DNA of 12,008 bases. It comes from JAPUIN01 sp041580375. GTDB taxonomy: Bacteria; Acidobacteriota; Polarisedimenticolia; Gp22-AA2. Within the stretch, counting starts at the first letter, position 1, and each line of letters opens with the position of its first letter. A program made the position numbers and the translations under genes. Positions 1 to 6,544 of the stretch are shown here, in pieces. The notes beneath the pieces are model-generated. The model had not been told where the DNA came from. It searched no databases and saw only the letters and a list, made by a program, of their open reading frames with translations. Location: NCBI GenBank assembly GCA_041580375.1, contig JBFGDZ010000113.1, positions 1-12,008 of the forward strand. Reading direction: 5' to 3'.

Positions 1-78
1 CCTTCTCGTCGCTCCTTGTCCTCGCCTCGCAAGCCCCATGCGCGCGGCCCCACGAAATACCCGGACAGGCTCCTGAGA
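1..78. other. Left-edge non-coding stretch, no supported gene
   Basis: This lies downstream of the leftward permease gene. I see no convincing terminator hairpin with a T-tract. On the minus strand an ATG (37-39) and a GTG (51-53) each open a frame running off the window edge. With at most 17 codons visible and no good ribosome binding site, neither can be called a gene. Confidence 0.4.
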
Positions 79-963
79 TTATAGTGCGCCCGGCTCCGCC
101 TTCCGGCGCGACTCCGCCCTGATCGCGAGGGCGACCCCCCAGCCGATCAGCGCCGCACCGGGGTACAGCAGGGGCGCCGGCACCTCGCGGAACAGCAGGA
201 AGGCGTAGAGGCTCGCGAGGACCGGCTCGGCGAGAACGGTCAGGTTGACGAGGTACGCGGGCTGCAGGCGCACGGCCCAGTTCAGCGCGCCGTGCCCCAG
301 GAGGTGCGGCACGAGCGCCATCAGAAGGAGCCAGTGGATCTCGCCCGCCCGCGGACCGACCGGGCTCTTCATGAGGACCACGAGGAGGAGCGCCCCCACC
401 GAGGCGGATGCGTTGACGATGAGCAGGTAGGCGGGGAACGGCGACGCGGCTCTTCCCGCGCGGCCGACGACCAGGTAGGCCGCAGCGAACACGGCGCCCG
501 CGAGCGCCAGCAGATCCCCTGCGATCCGCCCCGGCTCGATGGAGAGATCGGACGCCGTGATGAGCGCCATCCCCGCCAGGGCCAGCGCGACGGCGCCGAT
601 CGTGCCCCGGGCCGGCCTCTCCTTGAGCAGGACGCGGGAGAGCACGATGGAGAACACCGGCTGGGTCGACACCAGGAGCGTGCTCGCCGCGATCGTCGTG
701 TAGGAGAGGGACGCGATCCAGGTGGCGAAGTGCAGGGAGAGCAGCAGGCCGGCCCCGGCCGCCGCGCCGATCGCGCGGCGGCCCGGCGGACGCCTTCGCC
801 ACGCCGCGACCCCGGGCGGCGCGATCAGCGCGGCCGCGAACAGCACCCGGTACAGGGCGATCGTCAGCGGCCCGGAGGTGCACAGCCGCACGAGGATCGA
901 GCCCCAGGAGATGGAGACCGCGGCCAGCAGGATCACCCACGGTCCCGCGCGGGATCCGTTCAA
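79..963 (-). CDS. EamA/DMT-family inner-membrane permease
   Basis: This is a predicted ten-helix drug/metabolite-transporter (EamA) protein of 294 residues, the usual family length. It probably exports or exchanges a small metabolite across the inner membrane; the substrate cannot be read from sequence. Hydrophobic helices lie near residues 8-27, 34-54, 64-85, 91-112, 119-138, 148-167, 177-197, 210-230, 236-258 and 266-283, giving two EamA halves of five helices (about 8-138 and 150-283). Family-like segments include STQPVFSIVLSRVLLKERP near 99-117 and AEPVLASLYAFLLFRE near 245-260. The C-terminus is basic and cytoplasmic. I chose the TTG at 961-963 because it lies just past the receptor stop codon and gives a normal N-terminus; a GTG at 934-936 is the alternative. 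There is no clear Shine-Dalgarno. The 4-nt gap to the upstream receptor gene suggests one operon with translational coupling. The family call is firm; the start is less so. Confidence 0.88.
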   Translation of the reverse strand: MNGSRAGPWVILLAAVSISWGSILVRLCTSGPLTIALYRVLFAAALIAPPGVAAWRRRPPGRRAIGAAAGAGLLLSLHFATWIASLSYTTIAASTLLVSTQPVFSIVLSRVLLKERPARGTIGAVALALAGMALITASDLSIEPGRIAGDLLALAGAVFAAAYLVVGRAGRAASPFPAYLLIVNASASVGALLLVVLMKSPVGPRAGEIHWLLLMALVPHLLGHGALNWAVRLQPAYLVNLTVLAEPVLASLYAFLLFREVPAPLLYPGAALIGWGVALAIRAESRRKAEPGAL

Positions 964-967
964 ATGG

Positions 968-3900
968 TCAGAAATCGATCTGGAACCCCACCTGGAACCG
1001 GCGGCCGAAGCGGCGCAGGCCGTCGATCTGCAGAGGACCCGTGGCGCGCGTGCCGTCCTCGTTGAAGAGGATCTCCGGCGTCGGATCGAGAGTGATGATG
1101 CGCAGATCGTCGGTGTTGAGGAGGTTGAAGACCTCCAGAAAGATGGCGCCGGCGTACTTGCCGAAGACGATCGACTTCCTGGCCCGCACGTTGATGTCGA
1201 GCTGCGCGTGATTGCGCTGGCTGTTGCGCCGCATCCGGCGGAACACGGGGCCCTTGTCGCCGGGCTCGGTGAAGCCGAACAGCGTCCGGAACTGCTGGTA
1301 GCCGGCGTTGTCGAGCGCGAAGACTCTCGAGACCGTCGAGAAGGGCAGGCCCGAGCTCCAGGTCGTGGCAAAGCCCAGCTGCCAGTCCGCCGGCAGGAAG
1401 GTCACCGCGTTGAGCTTGACCACGTGGCGCTGATCGAAATCGAGGTAGCCGAACTCCGATTCGACCGTCGACGGGTCGTTGCCCAGCCGCGACTGGAAGT
1501 CCTCGGCCTGGCCCACGGCCCGCGAGTAGGTGTAGGAACCCTGCATCTCCCAGCGTCTCGACAGACGCTTGGTGACCGTCAGCTCGATCCCCTTGTAGCG
1601 CGCCTCGTTGGAATTCCCCACGCGGAGCACCTGGTTGAAGAAATAGTTGTGGATGTAGAGATCGGGGCGGCCGTCCTGGAACGATTCGGTGGCGGTCACG
1701 GTCCCCACCGGCGGAACCTGGCCGAAGAGGTCGAGCGGGACGCCGTCGGCGCCCGGGCGCAGTGTGTGATTGACGTCGATGTCCTGGAGCTGCTGCCGGT
1801 AGCGGCGATCGATGTAGGTCATCGAGAAGGCCACCTCCGGCGCGATCTCCCTCTCGAATCCGAACGTGAACTCGTCGCTGAACGGGGTCTGCAGGCCGCG
1901 ATCCACCTGGGTCGCGGAGGGGGGCGCCTTCGAGATGACGGGGCCGATCTGCCGGTTCGGACGCCCGCCGCTCACCCCGTCGGGATCGAGGCGATAGTAG
2001 CGGTTGATGATGTCGGGGCCCTCCTCCCCGACGATGGTGCTGAGGAACAGCTTGTCGTAATAGCGGCCCCAGGTGCCGAAGATCTTGGTGCGCCCGTTCG
2101 CCCAGGGATCCCACGAGATCGAGAGACGCGGCGCCAGGTTGCTGTTGGTCAGCCGGAAGCTCTCCCTCTGCTGGGCCTGCACGCCGCGGGCGGCGAGCCG
2201 CACGGGATCGATCTCCCCCCCGACCACGACGTCCGGGAAGAGGTTCGCGATCTGCGCGGAGGCGAACGCGGCCTCGGTGTGATGCCGTGACAGCCGCGCC
2301 ACGGCCAGAAAGCGGAGCTGGTTGAGATCGTCCACGGACGGATAGTTGAACACGTTGAACTGGCAGGGATTCCCACCGACCTCGCGATTGGACGAGAAGA
2401 TCGGATCGTTGCAGAACCCATGGCTCTCCAGGCCGTCGTTGTTCCCGATGCGGAAGTCGTCCTGCCCGTTCTCCCCGCCGCCCAGGTTCCACAGCCGATC
2501 GTAAAGGCGACGCTCCTCGGCCGGGTCGAAGGGCGAGTAGCCGAACGAGTCGGTCACCTCGCGATCGAGCCGCAGCCCGAACGACATGCTGAGGTTCGGA
2601 AACGGTTTGTAGGAATCCTGGAGGTAGACTCCGGTCGTCAGGTTCAGCGCCTCGTTGGCCACGCTCGGTTGCGCCGGCAGAAGGGCGCGCACCGTGCTGG
2701 GGCCCTGACGGGCGCCGCGCACGAGAGGGGCGAGCACCGCGCGCGAGTGAATGTTCCGATCGAAGCTCTCGCGCTCGACCACGAAGCCGGCCTTCACGTC
2801 GTGACTGCCCCAGTAATCCGGCACGTAGACGCCGATGTCCTCGCGCAGCGTGAACCGGCGCCTCTTGTCATCCAGAGTCTCGAAAAAGGGCCCGCTCGTG
2901 ACCCCGGTGAGGCGGTTGATGAGGTACTCCCGGTCGGCCGTCACCGGCACGAGACGCCCGTAGGGATAGTCTCCGTCCGGTCTGGGGATATCGTCCAGTA
3001 TCTGATTGCCGTTCCGATCCTCCGTCCCGCGATCCAGGTTGTTGTCGCCGTCGATGTCCTCCCCGACGTCGAGGATCCCGTTGCCGTTGAGATCCTCGTC
3101 GATGAAGTCGAGGCGTCCGTCGCAGTCGAGGTCCTCCCTCCCCTCCCCCTCGCACCCGCCGGGCGGGGTGACGCGGCCGTCGCGGTCCAGGTCCTCGTTG
3201 ACATCGAGGAGGAGGTTGCGGTTGAAGTCCTCGAACACGTCGAAGACGCCGTCGGCGTCGAAGTCCTCGCCCGGATCGCGCTCGCTGGCCTCGAAGAACC
3301 CGTTGCGGTTGCGATCGAAGTAAAGAAACCCGTTGCCGTTGGTGTCGGGATCGAGCGTCGGGATGATCCCCGGCCGCTCGTTGAAATACGACAGCGAGGA
3401 CTCGATCGACACCTGGGGCGTCAGGATCGAGGTCCCCTTCAGAGTGATGACCAGCCCGCCGCGGTCGACCGTGAAGCCGCTCTCCTCCCGGGTGAAGCTG
3501 TTCAGACCCTGATTGAACCGTTCCTGGGGGTCGTAGTTCACCGACAGGGAGAGGCGGTTGTTCGGGCTGGCCTGCACCGTCACCTTTGCGAACTCGCGCC
3601 ATTCACGGACGCCGCTGATGAAGGCGGCATTCAGGGCGTTCTGGGGATCCTCCTGGCTGATGTACTCATGCGCCGTGAAAAACCAGGCCCGATCCCGGAC
3701 GATCGGACCCTCGAACGCGAGGAACGGCATGAAGTCGTCGAACTCGAGATCCCGCAGGCCGGACTCCCCGACGCCGCCGTGCAGCCGGGGGTCGTCGATG
3801 CCCGCGCCGTCGCCGTCGAGCGCCGAGCCGCGCCAGAAGAACTTCAGCGTTCCTTGGAAATCGTTGCCGCCCGATTTCGTGATGATGTTGGCGAAGCCTC

Positions 3901-4597
3901 CCTGGGCCCGGCTGAACTCGGCCGTGGCGCCCGACGTGATGATCTCGATCTCCTGGATCGATTCGATGTTCAGCTGCGCCCCGATCTTCCCGGTCAGAGG
4001 ATCCGTGGTCGACACGCCGTCGACGAGCGTCACGACGTCCGTATCCCGGGCGCCGTGGATGTTCGGGTTTCCGTCCCCGTCGACGTCGCTCACGCCCGGC
4101 GCGAGCGAGAGCAGATCCTGGTAATTGCGGCCCAGGATCGGCAGCGAGTCGATGAACTCCGAGGAGAGAACGGTGCGGCCGGTGGGCCCCTCCAGCGACA
4201 CGGGGCTCGGCCGCGCGCGCACCTCGATCCGTTCGCGGAACTCGGTCTGCGCCTGCAGCGTGATGCGCAGGGTGGTGGAGCGGCCCGCCCGCACAGCCAC
4301 GCCGGTCATGGTGAACGGAGCGAATCCCGGAAAGGTCGCCTGCACGACGTAGTCCCGCCCCGAAGGCAGGGAGGGGATCAGGAACGACCCGGCCTCGTCG
4401 GTGATCGCGCCGCGCCCCGTGACGCCCTGGGAGCTGCTCGCGACCGCGATGCTCACGCCGGCGAGGGGCCAGCCGCGCTCGTCCGTCACCTGTCCCCGGA
4501 CGCCGCCCGGCATCTGGGCCGCCGGTCCCGGGAGCGACGCCGCCGCCAGCAGCGCTCCCGATACGGCGAGAGCCCACGTCATCCCCCGACCCAGCAT
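968..4597 (-). CDS. Oar-like TonB-dependent outer-membrane receptor with embedded calcium-loop array
   Basis: A 1209-residue outer-membrane receptor, expected to import a ligand using TonB/ExbBD energy; the ligand is unknown. Order of parts: signal peptide (about 1-28, cleavage near PAAQ); carboxypeptidase-regulatory-like beta-sandwich (about 32-117, starting GGVRGQVTDERGWPLAGVSI); a TonB-box-like ERIEVRAR (122-129); plug domain (about 140-245, with LPILGRNYQDLLSLAPGVSD and LVDGVSTTDP); then a long beta-barrel ending in aromatic FQVGFQIDF, a typical outer-membrane C-terminal strand. Residues 417-543 are an Asp/Asn/Gly-rich insertion of EF-hand-like loops. Two Cys pairs (482/492 and 729/745) could form disulfides. 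The ATG at 4595-4597 is chosen because GGAGG (4604-4608) sits 6 nt upstream and a signal peptide follows directly; the open frame beyond it, up to 5854, is a high-GC artefact. The gene is divergent from the protease-like gene and is followed 4 nt later by the permease gene. Confidence 0.93.
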   Translation of the reverse strand: MLGRGMTWALAVSGALLAAASLPGPAAQMPGGVRGQVTDERGWPLAGVSIAVASSSQGVTGRGAITDEAGSFLIPSLPSGRDYVVQATFPGFAPFTMTGVAVRAGRSTTLRITLQAQTEFRERIEVRARPSPVSLEGPTGRTVLSSEFIDSLPILGRNYQDLLSLAPGVSDVDGDGNPNIHGARDTDVVTLVDGVSTTDPLTGKIGAQLNIESIQEIEIITSGATAEFSRAQGGFANIITKSGGNDFQGTLKFFWRGSALDGDGAGIDDPRLHGGVGESGLRDLEFDDFMPFLAFEGPIVRDRAWFFTAHEYISQEDPQNALNAAFISGVREWREFAKVTVQASPNNRLSLSVNYDPQERFNQGLNSFTREESGFTVDRGGLVITLKGTSILTPQVSIESSLSYFNERPGIIPTLDPDTNGNGFLYFDRNRNGFFEASERDPGEDFDADGVFDVFEDFNRNLLLDVNEDLDRDGRVTPPGGCEGEGREDLDCDGRLDFIDEDLNGNGILDVGEDIDGDNNLDRGTEDRNGNQILDDIPRPDGDYPYGRLVPVTADREYLINRLTGVTSGPFFETLDDKRRRFTLREDIGVYVPDYWGSHDVKAGFVVERESFDRNIHSRAVLAPLVRGARQGPSTVRALLPAQPSVANEALNLTTGVYLQDSYKPFPNLSMSFGLRLDREVTDSFGYSPFDPAEERRLYDRLWNLGGGENGQDDFRIGNNDGLESHGFCNDPIFSSNREVGGNPCQFNVFNYPSVDDLNQLRFLAVARLSRHHTEAAFASAQIANLFPDVVVGGEIDPVRLAARGVQAQQRESFRLTNSNLAPRLSISWDPWANGRTKIFGTWGRYYDKLFLSTIVGEEGPDIINRYYRLDPDGVSGGRPNRQIGPVISKAPPSATQVDRGLQTPFSDEFTFGFEREIAPEVAFSMTYIDRRYRQQLQDIDVNHTLRPGADGVPLDLFGQVPPVGTVTATESFQDGRPDLYIHNYFFNQVLRVGNSNEARYKGIELTVTKRLSRRWEMQGSYTYSRAVGQAEDFQSRLGNDPSTVESEFGYLDFDQRHVVKLNAVTFLPADWQLGFATTWSSGLPFSTVSRVFALDNAGYQQFRTLFGFTEPGDKGPVFRRMRRNSQRNHAQLDINVRARKSIVFGKYAGAIFLEVFNLLNTDDLRIITLDPTPEILFNEDGTRATGPLQIDGLRRFGRRFQVGFQIDF
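2969..3349 (-). repeat. EF-hand-like calcium-loop repeats inside the receptor gene (residues 417-543)
   Basis: About nine Asp/Asn-rich loops lie nearly end to end, with a period of 12-13 residues (36-39 bp). Examples are DRNRNGFFEASE (428-439), DFDADGVFDVFE (445-456), DFNRNLLLDVNE (457-468), DLDRDG (469-474), DLDCDGRLDFIDE (489-501), DLNGNGILDVGE (502-513), DIDGDNNLD (514-522) and DRNGNQILDD (527-536). The 445-456 loop has every EF-loop ligand position (D1, D3, D5, G6, hydrophobic 8, D9, E12). There is no room for EF-hand helices between loops, so the arrangement resembles thrombospondin type 3 or dockerin-style calcium stacks. The segment follows early barrel strands, so it probably forms an extracellular loop or lid. 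Calcium binding is inferred. Confidence 0.8.
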
Positions 4598-4603
4598 CAG
4601 GGT

Positions 4604-4608
4604 CCTCC
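4604..4608 (-). promoter_or_regulatory. Ribosome binding site of the TonB receptor gene
   Basis: Read on the minus strand this is GGAGG, 6 nt before the ATG at 4595-4597. It fixes the receptor start and excludes the long in-frame extension upstream. Confidence 0.8.
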
Positions 4609-4629
4609 ATGCCACGTGGTGATTTCCGG

Positions 4630-4635
4630 ATTGTA
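4630..4635 (-). promoter_or_regulatory. Candidate -10 element for the receptor-permease operon
   Basis: On the minus strand the hexamer is TACAAT, about 33 nt upstream of the receptor ATG. It would give a short leader containing the GGAGG site. I see no convincing -35 hexamer at 16-18 nt, so an activator may be needed, or the real promoter may lie elsewhere in the 183-bp spacer. Confidence 0.35.
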
Positions 4636-4679
4636 CACCCAGCCACCCCCGCTCATGGGTTCGGGGGCCTGCCGATGAG

Positions 4680-4697
4680 CGCGGGTTTCGCCCCGCG
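4680..4697. repeat. GC-rich inverted repeat in the divergent spacer
   Basis: CGCGGG (4680-4685) and CCCGCG (4692-4697) form a perfect 6-bp stem around a 6-nt loop. No T-tract follows on either strand, so it is not a standard terminator. It could be a protein site, or chance in G+C-rich DNA. Confidence 0.3.
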
Positions 4698-4716
4698 GCC
4701 ACCCCACCGAGGGTGC

Positions 4717-4730
4717 CGATCGGCCGATCG
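4717..4730. promoter_or_regulatory. 14-bp perfect palindrome, operator-like
   Basis: CGATCGGCCGATCG is fully self-complementary and ends 9 bp before the -35 element of the rightward promoter, a usual position for a dimeric regulator. GATCG words are frequent throughout this window, which weakens the case. Confidence 0.35.
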
Positions 4731-4739
4731 TGGATTGCC

Positions 4740-4768
4740 TTGACCCACAAGGATTTGTGTCCTATATT
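4740..4768 (+). promoter_or_regulatory. Sigma-70-like promoter with a dyad in its spacer
   Basis: TTGACC (-35, 4740-4745), a 17-bp spacer and TATATT (-10, 4763-4768) form a near-consensus housekeeping promoter for the rightward gene. Inside the spacer, CACAA-GGAT-TTGTG (4746-4759) is a perfect 5-bp dyad. The predicted transcription start, near 4775, is only about 6 nt before the ATG at 4781, so the mRNA would be nearly leaderless; no Shine-Dalgarno is present. Confidence 0.7.
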
Positions 4769-4780
4769 GCCGGCACTCCT

Positions 4781-6544
4781 ATGACCCCGGATGCCGTTTC
4801 GTCTCGTCGGCGCTTCAGCGGATCGACCGCGCTCGCGGCGGCCGCGGCCCTTCTCGCCGCTACGATGCCGCTCGCCGCCGAGGCCGACGCCGAACTGACG
4901 CTCCGCGACATGCTCTCGGACGAACGCGCCCCGGAGGCCGCTGCGGCGCTCGCCATCGAGGGCCCCGCCGCGTCGTTGGCCGCGCTCGCGCGGGGCGAAA
5001 GATTCCCGCCTGCGTGCGCGACGCCGGTTCTCCAGGCCATGAGCGCGTCGGCGGGGTCGAGCCTGGCCGGACGGATCCGGACCGCCGCCGCGGCGCCCCC
5101 GGCCCTCGAGGCGCCCCGGCGCGCGACGCTGCCGGGCGCACGCGCGTCGATCCACTACTCCGGATCTCCGCTCGCGTTCGGCGCGCCCGTCGCCGATCGG
5201 GATCGCAACGGCCACCCCGACCTGGTCGATCGCGTCGCGGAGAGCCTGGCGGCGGCCCTGTCCTTCCTCGTCACGCGGCACGGATATCCTCACCCCGCCG
5301 ACGGAGGTGGGCCGATCGATCTTTACCTGGCGCCGATCGGCCACGGTGTGGAGGGGTACGCGATCGCGGAGCGCCGCGGCCGTGGCGACGTGGCCGGCGT
5401 GCGCATCGCCATCGATGCGGGCCTGAGCGACGACCGGATGATGGCCGCGGTTCTGCACCAGGCGGCGCACGCCTCCCTGCTGAGGCTCGCGCCCGACGCC
5501 GCTCCCTGGTGGGCGGAGGCGACCGCCGGCTTTCTCGAGGTGACGGGAACCGGCGACACCTCCGGCGCGGGACGGGCCCTGGCCGCGCGGCTCGAAGCCT
5601 CCGATCGCCCCCTGGCCGGCGACGGATTGCTCCTGATGCGCGGCGGTCTGCTCTGGCCGCTCTTCCTGGCGGAGCGAACGGGCGACCCCTCGATCGTTCG
5701 CCAGATCTGGAACGAGATGGCGATCGAAAACGTCGACGCGCTGGAAGCCCAGCGCCGGACGCTCGCGCGCTCCGCGGGCATGACGCTCGACGACGCCTTC
5801 CGCGAATACGCAGGCTGGAACCTCTTCACCGGCGAGCGCGACGACGGCCGGCACTACTCGATCGGCGATCGCCTGCCGGCGGGCCGACTGCTGGCTCTCG
5901 ACGGCGGACTTCCGTTCCAGATCGATCCGATCGATGCGATCGGCTCCCTGGGCAGCCTGTCATTCCGGATCCCCGGCGACGGGCGGCGAGGTTCCCTGCG
6001 CCTCGAGATCGCCGCCGACGGCGGCCGTCCCGCGGCCGATCTGCTGGCCGCCTACCGATCGGGCGGCCCCGATCCCGTGCTGGTGCCGGTGCCGCTCGAT
6101 GCCTCCGGATCCGGCCGGGTCGTCCTCCCGTGGAGCGACGCGCTGGAGATCTGGATCGTCCTGAGGAATTCCGCCGCCGGGAGCGGCGAGGAAGCGCGAT
6201 TCCAGGTGCGCGGCCGGCACGATCCCTACGCGCCCTTCGATCTGGCTTCCTTCGTGGCGCGCCCGCTCGGCTCGGCACTGCAGCTCGAGTGGACGACCGC
6301 CTCCGAGGACGGCCTGATGGGCTGGAACGTGCACCGCTCCACCGCGCCCGGGGGCCCCTATCACCGGCTGAATTCGGTCGCCATCCCCGCGTTCGGCGAC
6401 AGCAGCTCGGAGATCGGCTATATCTTCGTCGACGGCGACGCGAGCCCCGATCGCCGCTACTACTACCTTCTCGAGGGCCTCACGACGCTCGGCCTCACGG
6501 AACGCTCCCCCGTGATCAGCGGCCGGATCCCGCCGCGTCGCTGA
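4781..6544 (+). CDS. Secreted MXAN_6640-like putative metalloprotease with altered HExxH (HQAAH)
   Basis: An exported 587-residue protein. The N-terminus (MTPDAVSSRRRFS, then an Ala/Leu-rich stretch to about residue 34) is a signal peptide with a Tat-like twin-arginine motif at 8-13. The middle resembles the MXAN_6640 family of putative zinc metalloproteases: an Asp loop DRDRNGHPDLVD (139-150), then HGYPHPADGGGPIDLYLAPIG (from 167), then VLHQAAHASLL with HQAAH at 226-230, then PWWAEATAGFLE (242-253). The last matches the WxxE segment giving the third zinc ligand (E246) in gluzincins. The catalytic Glu of HExxH is Gln227, so peptidase activity is doubtful. The C-terminus (about 480-582) looks like a fibronectin-III-type sandwich, with LEWTTASEDGLMGWNVHRS typical of secreted-protein tails. 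The ATG at 4781 is preferred because the promoter ends just before it; an upstream in-frame ATG (4730) precedes the -35. The family call is from pattern memory and is moderate. Confidence 0.72.
   Translation: MTPDAVSSRRRFSGSTALAAAAALLAATMPLAAEADAELTLRDMLSDERAPEAAAALAIEGPAASLAALARGERFPPACATPVLQAMSASAGSSLAGRIRTAAAAPPALEAPRRATLPGARASIHYSGSPLAFGAPVADRDRNGHPDLVDRVAESLAAALSFLVTRHGYPHPADGGGPIDLYLAPIGHGVEGYAIAERRGRGDVAGVRIAIDAGLSDDRMMAAVLHQAAHASLLRLAPDAAPWWAEATAGFLEVTGTGDTSGAGRALAARLEASDRPLAGDGLLLMRGGLLWPLFLAERTGDPSIVRQIWNEMAIENVDALEAQRRTLARSAGMTLDDAFREYAGWNLFTGERDDGRHYSIGDRLPAGRLLALDGGLPFQIDPIDAIGSLGSLSFRIPGDGRRGSLRLEIAADGGRPAADLLAAYRSGGPDPVLVPVPLDASGSGRVVLPWSDALEIWIVLRNSAAGSGEEARFQVRGRHDPYAPFDLASFVARPLGSALQLEWTTASEDGLMGWNVHRSTAPGGPYHRLNSVAIPAFGDSSSEIGYIFVDGDASPDRRYYYLLEGLTTLGLTERSPVISGRIPPRR

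Noticed and set aside
1..53. Possible start of another minus-strand gene (GTG at 51-53 or ATG at 37-39)
   Set aside because: Too few codons are visible before the window edge and there is no well-spaced Shine-Dalgarno.
964..1371. Permease frame stays open upstream into the receptor gene
   Set aside because: The extra residues are a Ser/Arg-rich frame-shifted reading of the receptor C-terminus with no family resemblance.
722..2290. Plus-strand open frame of 522 codons across the permease and receptor
   Set aside because: Antisense shadow; it crosses two well-supported genes and shows no domain or signal.
2969..3349. The periodic DNA could be read as a CRISPR-like or satellite array
   Set aside because: The 36-39 bp units are degenerate, stay in frame, and encode conserved ligand positions, so selection is on the protein; there are no identical repeats with unique spacers.
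2420..4678. Plus-strand open frame of 752 codons across the receptor gene
   Set aside because: Antisense shadow in G+C-rich DNA; its periodic Val/Glu/Asp pattern only mirrors the calcium-loop repeats on the other strand.
4598..5854. Receptor frame stays open far upstream on the minus strand, which could suggest a 1628-residue protein
   Set aside because: The extension is antisense to the protease-like gene, is Arg/Gly-rich without domains, and lies before a clear GGAGG plus ATG plus signal peptide.
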